A stretch of 64,000 bases of DNA, taken from contig JANQRY010000003.1 of assembly GCA_028284345.1 (NCBI GenBank), positions 620,001 to 684,000 of the forward strand, written 5' to 3'. Each line of letters begins with the position of its first letter. Position 1 is the stretch's first letter. A program made the position numbers and the translations under genes. The notes beneath the pieces are model-generated. The model was not told the origin of the DNA and searched no databases. It was given only the letters and a program-made list of their open reading frames with translations. Shown in pieces: positions 28,310-36,570 of the stretch. Source of the DNA: Hyphococcus sp. (GTDB lineage Bacteria; Pseudomonadota; Alphaproteobacteria; Caulobacterales; Parvularculaceae).

Positions 28310-29104
28310 TCATACGGCGATCGGCGCTTTGATGGTCGATTGCGCCTCGTAATTTTCAAACGCGATATCCTCGAACCGGAAGGTGAAGAGATCCGTCACC
28401 GCCGGGTTGAGGCGCAATTGGGGCAAGGGGCCCGGCGTTCGCGAAAGCTGTTCGCGCGCCTGTTCGACATGGTTGGCGTAAAGATGCGCATCGCCAAATG
28501 TGTGCACGAACTCGCCCGCTTTGAGGCCGCAAACCTGCGCCACCATCTCGGTCAAGAGGGCGTAGGACGCGATATTGAACGGCACGCCGAGGAAGATGTC
28601 CGCCGAGCGCTGATAAAGCTGGCACGACAGGCGGCCGTCGGCGACGAAAAACTGAAACAGGCAGTGACAGGGGGCGAGCGCCATATCGTCAAGCTCGGCC
28701 GGATTCCAAGCGCTGACGACGAGCCGCCGGGACGACGGATTGTTTTTGATCTCGTTGATCACCCAGGCGATCTGATCAATCGTTCGCCCGTCGGGGCCCG
28801 CCCAGGACCGCCACTGGCGGCCATAGACCGGACCGAGGTCGCCGTTTTTATCGGCCCACTCGTCCCAGATCGAAACCCCGTTTTGCTTAAGATACGCGAT
28901 GTTGGTGTCGCCGGCGAGAAACCAGATCAGTTCGTGTACGATGGATTTCGTGTGCAGCTTCTTGGTGGTCAACAGCGGAAAGCCGGCGGCAAGATCGAAC
29001 CGCATCTGATGACCGAAAACCGCGCGCGTGCCGACGCCGGTGCGGTCGAGACGCGCGTCGCCCTCATCAAGCGCGCGCTGCAGAAGGTCGAGATATTGCC
29101 GCAT
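28310..29104 (-). CDS. thyA: Thymidylate synthase
   Basis: 264 residues, the standard ThyA length. Catalytic Cys146 lies in [10 protein letters not shown]21-T-G, the W-x-W-A-G-P-like region near 98-104 and the [10 protein letters not shown] stretch near 126-135 are typical. It methylates dUMP using methylene-tetrahydrofolate, making dTMP. Presence of ThyA with FolA means the cell does not need ThyX. Operon with folA downstream. Confidence 0.97.
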   Translation of the reverse strand: MRQYLDLLQRALDEGDARLDRTGVGTRAVFGHQMRFDLAAGFPLLTTKKLHTKSIVHELIWFLAGDTNIAYLKQNGVSIWDEWADKNGDLGPVYGRQWRSWAGPDGRTIDQIAWVINEIKNNPSSRRLVVSAWNPAELDDMALAPCHCLFQFFVADGRLSCQLYQRSADIFLGVPFNIASYALLTEMVAQVCGLKAGEFVHTFGDAHLYANHVEQAREQLSRTPGPLPQLRLNPAVTDLFTFRFEDIAFENYEAQSTIKAPIAV

Positions 29105-29196
29105 GAGTGATCGCCGAATCGGTTGAAATCGCCGGCCAGCATAGCAAGTCCGGCCCGCTCGTCACGGGCGCTTTTTCAAGGTCGGAATAAAATAAC

Positions 29197-29212
29197 CGCG
29201 CCTCACGGCGCG
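29197..29212 (-). terminator. Intrinsic terminator after the XRE gene
   Basis: Stem CGCGCC / GGCGCG with a 4-nt loop, immediately after the stop of the small XRE gene on the minus strand and followed, on that strand, by a T-rich tail (29183-29194). Fits a rho-independent terminator. Confidence 0.7.
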
Positions 29213-29214
29213 CC

Positions 29215-29454
29215 TTAATCGCCGTCTTTTTCGATCATCTGCACCTTGCGGTGGGGCCCGTGATAATCGGCGACGCCGTTGGAGATAGCGTAGCAGGCCA
29301 GACGCACGGAACGGGGGATTTTGACCTTTTCCCCATCGCGTTCGCCCTTTTCGTAATACTGGATCATGCGCCGCTTGAGGCCGAGAATATGGGCCGCGTC
29401 TTTTTGCGACAGGTCCAGCGACTTGCGCCACTTCCTGAAATCAATGGGTTCCAT
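29215..29454 (-). CDS. Small XRE-type helix-turn-helix protein
   Basis: 79 residues from the ATG at 29454; this start gives the normal layout with the HTH at ~5-40 (F-R-K-W-R-K-S-L-D-L-S-Q-K-D-A-A-H-I-L-G-L and then R-R-M-I-Q-Y-Y-E-K-G). An upstream ATG at 29511 would add 19 residues without a ribosome site. Residues ~45-79 are a short tail (P-R-S-V-R-L-A-C-Y-A-I). Likely a DNA-binding regulator; the target is unknown. It is divergent from the ssrA gene and its own promoter lies in the same gap. Confidence 0.8.
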   Translation of the reverse strand: MEPIDFRKWRKSLDLSQKDAAHILGLKRRMIQYYEKGERDGEKVKIPRSVRLACYAISNGVADYHGPHRKVQMIEKDGD

Positions 29455-29526
29455 GACCGTCACCGTCGCCTCACCGGCTGCCCGCAGCACGCATTGGCGC
29501 ACATAATGCATAGTTATTACAGAATG

Positions 29527-29560
29527 TTGACACTTTCCCCCAAATTTCCATTTCCGGAAA
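29527..29560 (+). promoter_or_regulatory. Possible ssrA promoter -35 and adjacent palindrome
   Basis: A perfect TTGACA (29527-29532) upstream of ssrA, followed 18 nt later by the perfect palindrome TTTCCGGAAA (29551-29560). A matching -10 is weak, so the start point is uncertain. The palindrome also lies in the promoter region of the divergent XRE gene and could be its operator. Inference from position and sequence only. Confidence 0.35.
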
Positions 29561-29619
29561 GGTCTTCAATAATTTACGCATTCTTCCTATATTCCGACTG
29601 CCCGTTCGCGGGCTATGGC

Positions 29620-29895
29620 GATAAATGACGCGTGTAATAAGCGGCTCGGACCCGGGGGCGGTACCCGGCGGCTCCACCAGAATTCCCGCCCAGGTTGTAA
29701 GGGACGGGGCTTGCGGCGGGGCCGAAATAGGATCGACGGACGTCTAAAGACGATGTTTTCGCCCGGTTGGCCTCCGTTATTTGGCCGACACTGAATAGTT
29801 GCCAATGACAACTACTCGGATGAGCTCGCTCTCGCTGCGTAACGCGGCTGAGTGACTCGACTTTAAAGTCCTGAGCCCCATCCAAGGCTCAGGCG
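29620..29895 (+). ncRNA. ssrA: Transfer-messenger RNA, circularly permuted two-piece form
   Basis: The acceptor piece comes first: T-stem CCGGG/CCCGG (29652-29656 with 29664-29668), then the 3' acceptor strand CGGCTCC (29669-29675) and ACCA ending at 29679. After a 38-nt spacer the coding piece starts at 29718 with GGGGCCG, which pairs with that strand and leaves the single G-U wobble that marks alanine tRNAs, followed by the conserved GGATCGACGG. The resume codon is GCC at 29800, just after TAGTT. The reading frame encodes A-N-D-N-Y-S-D-E-L-A-L-A-A and ends at TAA (29839-29841); with the charged Ala the tag is 14 residues. The 7-bp hairpin 29871-29892 fits a PK2-like element. Both outer ends are approximate. 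Rescues stalled ribosomes. Confidence 0.93.
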
Positions 29896-29901
29896 GGGCC
29901 C

Positions 29902-29937
29902 CCCGGCGCCTGGCAACAGAAGCCGGGATTTTTATTT
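29902..29937 (+). terminator. ssrA terminator, copy 1 of a repeated hairpin
   Basis: Stem CCCGGC / GCCGGG (29902-29907 with 29922-29927), loop containing CCTGGCAACAGAA, then a T-rich tail (29929-29937). A strong intrinsic terminator ending the tmRNA transcript. The loop sequence recurs in two further hairpins downstream. Confidence 0.85.
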
Positions 29938-30006
29938 TACGGCCGCGTTTCTTCATATTCGGCGTGCAGGCGCCGGGAATCCTTAATTTGCGCGCCTTCG
30001 CGCGCG

Positions 30007-30043
30007 GGGAGCACCTGGCAACAGAAGCTCCCACTTTTCTTTT
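30007..30043 (+). terminator. Terminator-like hairpin, copy 2
   Basis: Stem GGGAGC / GCTCCC (30007-30012 with 30027-30032) followed by ACTTTTCTTTT. The stem differs from copy 1, but the loop again contains CCTGGCAACAGAA. No gene precedes it directly, so it is either a backup terminator for ssrA or the end of an unrecognised transcript between 29940 and 30006. Confidence 0.65.
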
Positions 30044-30093
30044 AGCGGCGGTCCTTCAGCCATCTTTTTGAATTGTGGCCCTTCGGCCACGGG

Positions 30094-30133
30094 CCGGCGC
30101 CTGGCGCCAGAAGCCGGGATTTTTTTAATTTTT
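30094..30133 (+). terminator. Terminator-like hairpin, copy 3
   Basis: Stem CCGGC / GCCGG (30094-30098 with 30113-30117), loop CCTGGCGCCAGAA-like, then a run of T with two A interruptions to 30133. A separate small hairpin GTGGCC / GGCCAC (30075-30090) sits just before it. Highly similar to copy 1 including the tail, so probably a duplicate of it. Confidence 0.65.
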
Positions 30134-30237
30134 GGGCGTTTTCCAACAAAAATCTCCGTCGCACGGGACGGTGGCGTTTGCCGCCCGGCGGCGCTAAATA
30201 GGCCAGCTTTTTGGGTTAACGGGTCTGGAACGCCGCC

Positions 30238-30750
30238 GTGAGCGAAGACGTCGAACTCGACTATGATTTCATGATGCAGCGGGCGTTGCGCTATCTGATG
30301 CGCGACGTCCTGGCGCTTGTCGCCGATGTCGGGGACGCGCCGGGCGAGCATCATTTCTATATCGAGTTTATGACCGGCGCGCCGGAGGTTTCCATTCCGG
30401 ATTTCCTGCGCGAAGACTATCCCGAACGCATGACCATCGTCCTACAGCATCAGTTCGAGCAACTGACCGTCGACGATGACGGATTTGGCGTGACGCTCTG
30501 GTTCAAGGGCAAGGAAGCACGCCTCGAAATCCCGTTCGCCGCCGTCACCAGTTTCGCCGATCCGAGCGTGCAGTTCGGCCTGCGCTTCGAGGCCGTCGAA
30601 GATGCTGACGAGGACGGCGAAGAAAGCGACAGCGACGCGCCCGCCGCCGAGGCGGAAACGGAAGCGGATGCGGCGGGCGACGCGCCCGAAACGAAAGAAG
30701 AAAAAGACGGCGCGGACATTGTCAGTCTCGACGCTTTCAGAAAGAAGTAA
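30238..30750 (+). CDS. sspB: Alpha-type SspB, ClpXP adaptor for tmRNA-tagged proteins
   Basis: 170 residues from a GTG. The folded core (~1-125) matches the SspB fold of Caulobacter SspB-alpha (Y-I-E-F-x-T-x-A-P-x-V-x-I-P near 40-53, then M-T-I-V-L-Q-H-Q-F). A flexible acidic linker (~118-155) follows, and the C-terminus I-V-S-L-D-A-F-R-K-K is the ClpX-docking tail. It binds the tag made by tmRNA and delivers tagged proteins to ClpXP. It lies ~340 bp downstream of ssrA on the same strand, separated by terminator-like hairpins, so it is probably transcribed from its own promoter. Confidence 0.92.
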   Translation: MSEDVELDYDFMMQRALRYLMRDVLALVADVGDAPGEHHFYIEFMTGAPEVSIPDFLREDYPERMTIVLQHQFEQLTVDDDGFGVTLWFKGKEARLEIPFAAVTSFADPSVQFGLRFEAVEDADEDGEESDSDAPAAEAETEADAAGDAPETKEEKDGADIVSLDAFRKK

Positions 30751-30814
30751 CGTTCCTCCCGCGAACGGACTTAGAGAACCGACGCTCACAGTTTTTTAGA
30801 AAGGCCCGTCGCCC

Positions 30815-32206
30815 ATGGCGCAATTCCGCAAGGAAACCGACAGTTTCGGCGAACTTTCCGTTCCCGCCGACAAATATTACGGCGCGCAGTCGGCGCGGTC
30901 GCTGATCAATTTTCCCATCGGCGTCGAGACCATGCCGGCGCCGCTGATCCGCGCGCTCGGGGTCGTCAAGCGGTCGGCGGCGCGGGCCAATATGGCTCTC
31001 GACAATATCGATAAAAAAATCGGCGAGGCCATCGCCGAAGCCGCCGGCGAGGTCGCGGAAGGCAAGCTCGACGATCATTTTCCGCTTTCGGTCTGGCAGA
31101 CGGGGTCCGGCACCCAGTCGAACATGAACGCCAATGAAGTCGTGTCGAACCGGGCCATCGAGATCCTCGGCGGCGAGATCGGCTCGAAAGATCCGGTGCA
31201 TCCCAACGATCACGTCAATCGCAGCCAGTCGTCGAACGATACGTTCCCGACGGCGATGCATATCGCGGCGGCCGAAGAGATCGTGCACCGCCTCGTCCCG
31301 GCGCTGCAGACCTTGCGCAACGGGCTCAACGACAAGGCCGAAGCGTTCAAGGACATCATCAAGATCGGGCGCACGCACCTACAGGACGCAACGCCGCTGA
31401 CCCTCGGCCAGGAATTTTCCGGCTATGTGCAAATGACGGCAAACGGCGTTGAGCGGGTCGAGGGCGTCCTACCCCGCCTCTACGCGCTGGCGCAAGGAGG
31501 CACGGCGGTCGGCACCGGCATCAACGCCAAGGTCGGTTTTGCGGAAAAATTCGCGGACGAAGTCGCCGCCTATACGAAGCTACCCTTCGTGACCGCACCC
31601 AACAAGTTCGAGGCGTTGGCGACCCATGACGCCATGGTTGAGGCTCATGGCGCGCTCAACGAAGTCGCCGTTAGTCTCTTCAAGATCGCCAACGACATTC
31701 GCCTGTTGGGCTCCGGTCCGCGCTCGGGCCTCGGCGAAATTTCACTGCCCGAGAACGAACCCGGCTCTTCGATCATGCCGGGCAAAGTGAACCCGACCCA
31801 GTGCGAAGCGCTGACCATGGTCTGCGCGCAGGTGATGGGCAACAATGCAGCGGTCAGCTTCGCCGGCAGCCAGGGTCATTTCGAACTCAACGTGTTCAAG
31901 CCGGTGATCGCCTACAACACGCTGCAATCGATCCGGCTCCTTGCCGACAGCGCCGTGTCGTTCACGGAGAAATGCGTCGCCGGCCTCACCGCCAACGAGG
32001 CCCGCATTGAGGAACTGATGGGGCGGTCGCTCATGCTGGTGACGGCGCTCGCGCCGGAAATCGGCTATGACAACGCCACCAAGATCGCCAAGACCGCCCA
32101 CAAGAACGGCACCACCTTGCGCGAAGAAGCGGTCAAGCTCGGCTTTGTCAGCGAGGAAGACTACGACCGCATCGTGCAGCCGGCGAAGATGATCAAGCCG
32201 CAGTAA
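30815..32206 (+). CDS. fumC: Class II fumarate hydratase
   Basis: 463 residues, the usual FumC length. Signature [11 protein letters not shown] near 317-327; [12 protein letters not shown] near 98-109; and the T-H-L-Q-D-A-T-P-L region near 188-196 with the catalytic His. Oxygen-stable homotetramer of the TCA cycle, converting fumarate to malate. No class I fumarase is nearby. 64 nt after sspB, same strand, possibly read together with it. Confidence 0.97.
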   Translation: MAQFRKETDSFGELSVPADKYYGAQSARSLINFPIGVETMPAPLIRALGVVKRSAARANMALDNIDKKIGEAIAEAAGEVAEGKLDDHFPLSVWQTGSGTQSNMNANEVVSNRAIEILGGEIGSKDPVHPNDHVNRSQSSNDTFPTAMHIAAAEEIVHRLVPALQTLRNGLNDKAEAFKDIIKIGRTHLQDATPLTLGQEFSGYVQMTANGVERVEGVLPRLYALAQGGTAVGTGINAKVGFAEKFADEVAAYTKLPFVTAPNKFEALATHDAMVEAHGALNEVAVSLFKIANDIRLLGSGPRSGLGEISLPENEPGSSIMPGKVNPTQCEALTMVCAQVMGNNAAVSFAGSQGHFELNVFKPVIAYNTLQSIRLLADSAVSFTEKCVAGLTANEARIEELMGRSLMLVTALAPEIGYDNATKIAKTAHKNGTTLREEAVKLGFVSEEDYDRIVQPAKMIKPQ

Positions 32207-32232
32207 CGGCGCCCGTCATCGCGGCAGTCCTG

Positions 32233-32835
32233 TCAGGAGTCATACGAGTCAATATTGATATCGATCTTGACGTCGTGGGCGCCGCCAAGGCTTAGCCCTG
32301 AGTCGCCGCCGAAAGCCGTGACGATGCCCGGCGCGGCGATCGTGGAACAGCCGTCATCGCTCGCCCGGCAGATTTCAAAGACGAACCGATAGGTGTCGTC
32401 AGGATTTTTCTCCTTGATAATGGCGACCTGATAGCCGCCGGACTGTCCCGACGGCATGTCGAGGATTGTCGGTTCGGATCGACTAAGCGGAATGCGCGTT
32501 TTCGCGCGATAAAGCGCGTGGGTCTCCTGACCCGGATTTTCCTCAAGATCGACGCGAATTTCGAAACTCTGCATCGCCGGGTCGTCGCCGGCGGCGGCGT
32601 ACATGGTCGCCGGCACGCTGACGGCGGCGCCGAGCGCTGCATAGGCGATTTTGCTGATCCAGGTCATTTTCTTCTCCTTTGCCGGCGCCGCCTTTGCCGC
32701 GGCCGCCTCAACGTAACGGCCCACATATTCCCGCAGGACGTCGCTCGCCGTGCGGCCCTCGGACCGCGATGCGGCGGACAGCGCCTCTTTCTCTTCCGGC
32801 GACACCCTGATTTCGATTTTTTCGGTTTTCTTCAC
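32233..32835 (-). CDS. Ribbon-helix-helix domain fused to a membrane anchor and periplasmic domain
   Basis: 200 residues from the GTG at 32835 (AGGGA ~9 nt upstream; an earlier GTG at 32853 has no site). Residues ~5-40 look like a CopG/Arc-type ribbon-helix-helix: I-E-I-R-V-S-P-E-E-K-E-A-L, then S-E-G-R-T-A-S-D-V-L-R-E-Y-V. An Ala/Lys linker leads to one hydrophobic helix ~59-82. The C-terminal ~115 residues would be periplasmic, with two cysteines (in I-C-R-A-S-D-D-G-C) and an aspartate-rich end. Topology suggests a membrane-tethered DNA-binding protein that could relay an envelope signal. If the helix were a cleaved signal peptide, this would be wrong. Converges on fumC. Confidence 0.65.
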   Translation of the reverse strand: MKKTEKIEIRVSPEEKEALSAASRSEGRTASDVLREYVGRYVEAAAAKAAPAKEKKMTWISKIAYAALGAAVSVPATMYAAAGDDPAMQSFEIRVDLEENPGQETHALYRAKTRIPLSRSEPTILDMPSGQSGGYQVAIIKEKNPDDTYRFVFEICRASDDGCSTIAAPGIVTAFGGDSGLSLGGAHDVKIDINIDSYDS

Positions 32836-33082
32836 GACTGACCGTCCCTTCACGCAACGCCCGTTGCGCCGGGCGCATCTAGGCCGATCCTTACACAGGA
32901 TTCACGGAAAATCGCGTCATGACGCCTGCATTTTCGCGTCATGGCGCGGCGACGCAGCCTAGTATCGCGTCATCGGTTTGCGGCGGCGCGGAAAATGGAC
33001 CGGAAATTGCTGTTTCCGGTGTGGCGCAACGGCGCCGGTGTAAGAATTTGAGACAGTGACCTCGAGAAAAGGACCGAACATC

Positions 33083-33304
33083 ATGAGTGACGCCAAGCCG
33101 TCGGACAGCCAGACGCGCCTCCTCTTGGCGCAATTCCTGTTCGCCAATAATGTCGATATTGAAACGCTCTACAGCGCCCTCGGCTCGGATTTGTCGAACG
33201 CCGATCCGGAAGCGGTGTCCCACATGGCCGGCATCATCGACGGCGTGGCGCTGGCGACCGCGAAAATCCGCGCCCACGGGCTCGACGACTGGACGAAGAA
33301 CTAA
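33083..33304 (+). CDS. Small protein of unknown function
   Basis: 73 residues from the ATG at 33083, with AAGGA ~9 nt upstream. Acidic, helical, no cysteines except none seen, no signal peptide. Contains L-L-L-A-Q-F-L-F-A-N-N-V-D-I-E-T-L-Y and ends H-G-L-D-D-W-T-K-N. I do not recognise it. Coding is supported by the ribosome site, the codon bias and the tight spacing to the next small gene (88 nt). Possibly transcribed with the RHH gene. Confidence 0.6.
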   Translation: MSDAKPSDSQTRLLLAQFLFANNVDIETLYSALGSDLSNADPEAVSHMAGIIDGVALATAKIRAHGLDDWTKN

Positions 33305-33391
33305 AAGACGCCAGCAAGACCCTTGGGTCTTGATTTACGGCGGCGAACCGGCGGCGTATGGGGGCTCCTCGCCGGCCGGTTCGCTCTTTTC

Positions 33392-33604
33392 ATGCGCAAA
33401 CGCTCCATCACGCTCAAAGGCCACCGCACCAGCATCGCGCTGGAGCCGGAATTCTGGGCTGCGCTGGACGACTTCACCGAAACCGACGGACGCAGCCTCG
33501 CAAGCCTGATCGCCCGCATCGACCGCGACCGGTTGAAACAGGACCCGCCGCCGGGTCTCGCCTCCGCCTTAAGGGTTTACGTGTTGCGGCGGCTGAGCGC
33601 CTAA
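33392..33604 (+). CDS. Small ribbon-helix-helix (RHH_4-type) protein
   Basis: 70 residues from the ATG at 33392 (MRKRSITLKGHRTSIALEPEFW, the usual start of this family). The beta strand R-T-S-I-A-L-E-P-E-F-W and helices with R-S-L-A-S-L-I-A-R-I-D match the RHH_4 (PF13467) family, common as single short genes in alphaproteobacteria. DNA-binding is expected; the target is unknown. Its stop overlaps the glnE stop by 4 nt. An open stretch upstream to 33323 lacks a start site. Confidence 0.8.
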   Translation: MRKRSITLKGHRTSIALEPEFWAALDDFTETDGRSLASLIARIDRDRLKQDPPPGLASALRVYVLRRLSA

Positions 33605-36414
33605 CCCGCCTGTTGCGAAACAACGCTGAGCGACGGACGCCCCAGCACCAGTTGCGCATAGAAACGCGACACGTCGTCGGCGTAGCCGCGCATGATCGGG
33701 CGCACCTGTTCGAACTTGTCGACGCCCGCCGCGCGGGCGATTAGCCGGCCGAAGCGCGGGCGGATCGGCGTCGCTACCGGATCGGTCCATTGCGCCAGCG
33801 TGCGCACGGTCTGCATCCGCGTCCAGAACGCGCGGGCTGATTTCAGCGCCTGCCCCGTATCTTCCGGAATGAGATCAGCGCGCGCCATGGCGTCGATGGC
33901 GTCATAAACGTCTTCATCCTGCACCGCCGGATGCGCGGAAGCGTGGCGATAGATCAGGGTGCTGACGACCAGTTCCACATCAACGCGGCCGCCTTCGAGA
34001 CGGTCGATATCCCAGTCCGACGCTGCGCGCTCGCGGCGCATTTTCTGGGCCCGGGCGCGATCGAGATCGCGGAAAAGAATGTCGGCGCGGCGCCCGCCCG
34101 AAACGGCGCCGCGAAGCGCGTCGCGGGCCTTGTCGGCAATCTTTTCGGCGCCGGCGATGACGCGGGCGCGGCCGAGCATGATCTGGTCGTAGGCGACGGC
34201 CTCGGACTGCACATAACTCTTGAAAGCTTTGAGCGCCGGGGCAATCGGGCCGCTCACGCCGGACGGGCGATGGGAGACGTCCGGCGTAATGGCAAAAACG
34301 CCGCTGCCGAACTCCCCGAGCAGCGCCATATATCGCTGCGCAAAGGCGTCGCCCGCTTCGCCAAGGTCGTCTTCGGCGATGAAGCCCATGCAGGTTGCGG
34401 CCCCCGGCAGATGCGCGCCCGCGCCGTTGAAGACATGCAGCGCCATCTTGTCCGCCGCGCCGCCTTCGCCTGAGGGCGCCGTCGCGCGGGCGAAGTCAAA
34501 CGTATCCGTCAGGGTGCGGATGTGAATGGATTCAAGCGCGTCGGCCGCCGCGTCAAAAGACGTGGCGCCGCCGGACGCGCACAAAGCGACGCGCGCAATG
34601 ACGTCGCGCCGCCATGCGGCGTAGTCATCGAGCGACTTTTCGCCTTCAATTTTCGGCGGCGTGTAGCGGGTCAGCCATTCGGCGCCCGATTGCGGCGTTT
34701 CCGCGCCAGGTCGCTCAAAAAACGCGGCGACGCCGGTGCGGGTTTGCGTCAGGGGTTCAATGGCGCCGGAGAAACACCCGAGCGCGTCGATGAGCGGATC
34801 GCGCTGCGGCGCGGTCTCGCTGACCATGGCGAAGAGGTCCGCCTTGTTTTCCGCAAGACAAACGAGTTTGTCGAAGAGACGCACGGCGCGGTTGGGACGC
34901 TGGGTTTCGCCGAACGCGGTGAGGAGCCCGGGCGCCAGGGCCGAAAATCGTTTGTCGCCGCCGTCTTCGGCCGCGCGCCGGGCCCAGCCGTCGACCGCCG
35001 CCGACAGGCTTTCGCCATTGGCGAAGCCGAGATCTTCGAGTTTGTCGGCGTCCTGAGCGTCCGCGTCGTCGGACTGGTAGCGCTCCACCTCGACCTGGGG
35101 CCCGCGGATCATACGCGCCAGCGTGTTGCGCGCGTCAATCCGGGCGCCGTCAAGGGCCGCGGCGATCGCTTCGTAATCCGAATAGCCGCAAAGACAGGCA
35201 AGCGCGTCCTGTTCGTCGGCGCGCGCGACATCCATGGCCGCGCCGCCTTTCATCATCTGCGCGCGAGAAACAACGAGATGCGCCAGTTCCTCGCCGGCGA
35301 CAAGACGGCGTGCGGCGTCGGCGCTGATCGCTTTCGACGCGGCGGCGGTTTCAAAGACTTCCCGCGCCGAGGCCGTACGGAATACGGGGCGCGCGCCGCC
35401 AATGGCGAGCCGGCAGAGTTCGGCGACACGGCGAAACGCCGCACGCGGATCATCGCTTTCTTTTTCGAGCGCAGCGCGAAGTTCGTCATTAAGGATCGGC
35501 GCGCCGCCCCAGACCTTGTCCTCGATTTCCTCAAGAAAGGCGCCGCCCGCGGACCGGTCGCCGGCGACAATGCGGGCCGTAGCGAGCCAGCTTCGGAACG
35601 CCTGGCTTTGCGGTCCTTCGGCGTTTTTGCGCGCGCGCGCGACGCTGTCGGTGAACCCTGCGCCGCCAACGCCGGAACCGAGGGGCGTTTTCAATGCAAA
35701 GAGCCCATAATCGCCGGGCTTGCCTTCGAACGCCTCGCGCAGTTCCGCGCCGACCCTGACAAACACCCGGTCGGCGCCGCGGGCCGCGGGCCCCGGAAAG
35801 GCGGCCTCATCATAAAGGATGAACAGCTCAAGCGGCCCGTAAGGGGCAAGATCCTCATGGGCGAAATCACCGCCTGCAACGGCGCACACCCCCGCCATCA
35901 TGTTCTTTTCATCAGCAACCGTCAGCTCGCCGCGCTTGACCGCCGCGCGCACAAGCCAGCGCAGCGCGGCCTCAACAAGACGCTCGGCGAAATCGACGCG
36001 GGCCGCGGTCGCTTCCGCAACGCTCCAGCGCCCGCCGAGTTCGGCGACAGCAAGCGCGATATCGGCGCGGTTTTTCAGGGGCGCGAGCGCCGAATAAAGC
36101 ACGTCCGGACCGCCGACGCCGCCGTCGAGCGCGGCGAGATCGCGCGCCGCTTCCGCAATAACCGCGGAGGGGCCGTCGGTCAGCGCCGCCGCGGCGGCGG
36201 CCGGATGGGCCATGCACAATTCGCCAAGGCGGCGCGTCGAGCCAAAGACGCGCAGCATGAGCAAGCGCCGGTCCGGCTGGTCGAGGGGCGCACCGGGGTC
36301 CTGCCCCAGCGCCTCGGCGACGGCGCGCCGCCACCGGGTCAGCGCCGCCTGCGCGCGCTTGGGATCGATCTTGTCGCCTTGATTACGGGTCGCCGCCGAC
36401 GTCTTTGCCGCCAT
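33601..36414 (-). CDS. glnE: GlnE-like glutamine synthetase adenylyltransferase, active sites apparently degenerate
   Basis: 937 residues, the length and architecture of GlnE: N-terminal adenylyl-removing half, linker, C-terminal adenylyl-transferring half. Homology is visible in flanks (A-E-L-G-G-R-W-S-V-A-E near 124-134, A-R-I-V-A-G-D near 281, H-R-P-S-G-V-S-G-P, G-R-A-R-V-I-A-G). But in both nucleotidyltransferase domains the G-x-L-G-x-x-E-x-x-x-x-S-D-x-D-L motif is gone. In the first half the two metal Asp positions read Pro194 and Glu196; in the second they read Ala673 and Cys675. I expect neither reaction to run normally. It may have become a regulator or be decaying, though the frame is intact. 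Converges on the RHH gene. Confidence 0.85.
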   Translation of the reverse strand: MAAKTSAATRNQGDKIDPKRAQAALTRWRRAVAEALGQDPGAPLDQPDRRLLMLRVFGSTRRLGELCMAHPAAAAAALTDGPSAVIAEAARDLAALDGGVGGPDVLYSALAPLKNRADIALAVAELGGRWSVAEATAARVDFAERLVEAALRWLVRAAVKRGELTVADEKNMMAGVCAVAGGDFAHEDLAPYGPLELFILYDEAAFPGPAARGADRVFVRVGAELREAFEGKPGDYGLFALKTPLGSGVGGAGFTDSVARARKNAEGPQSQAFRSWLATARIVAGDRSAGGAFLEEIEDKVWGGAPILNDELRAALEKESDDPRAAFRRVAELCRLAIGGARPVFRTASAREVFETAAASKAISADAARRLVAGEELAHLVVSRAQMMKGGAAMDVARADEQDALACLCGYSDYEAIAAALDGARIDARNTLARMIRGPQVEVERYQSDDADAQDADKLEDLGFANGESLSAAVDGWARRAAEDGGDKRFSALAPGLLTAFGETQRPNRAVRLFDKLVCLAENKADLFAMVSETAPQRDPLIDALGCFSGAIEPLTQTRTGVAAFFERPGAETPQSGAEWLTRYTPPKIEGEKSLDDYAAWRRDVIARVALCASGGATSFDAAADALESIHIRTLTDTFDFARATAPSGEGGAADKMALHVFNGAGAHLPGAATCMGFIAEDDLGEAGDAFAQRYMALLGEFGSGVFAITPDVSHRPSGVSGPIAPALKAFKSYVQSEAVAYDQIMLGRARVIAGAEKIADKARDALRGAVSGGRRADILFRDLDRARAQKMRRERAASDWDIDRLEGGRVDVELVVSTLIYRHASAHPAVQDEDVYDAIDAMARADLIPEDTGQALKSARAFWTRMQTVRTLAQWTDPVATPIRPRFGRLIARAAGVDKFEQVRPIMRGYADDVSRFYAQLVLGRPSLSVVSQQAG

Positions 36415-36570
36415 GATCTCGCCTGTTCCGATTGCTATCCTGATTGTCGAAAGACTTTTTCAAGAGTCTGCCAAAGCAGGATGAATGCTGCGTTAATCAT
36501 ATCGTGACATTTAAACTGCGCGGCGAATGCTGATATGAAGAAATTCCTTTAAGAGGCTAGGCAAAACGTC

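Noticed and set aside
34522-36507. 661-codon open frame antisense to glnE
   Set aside because: High GC makes long antisense frames common; its composition is Arg/Gly-rich nonsense and glnE homology on the other strand is clear.
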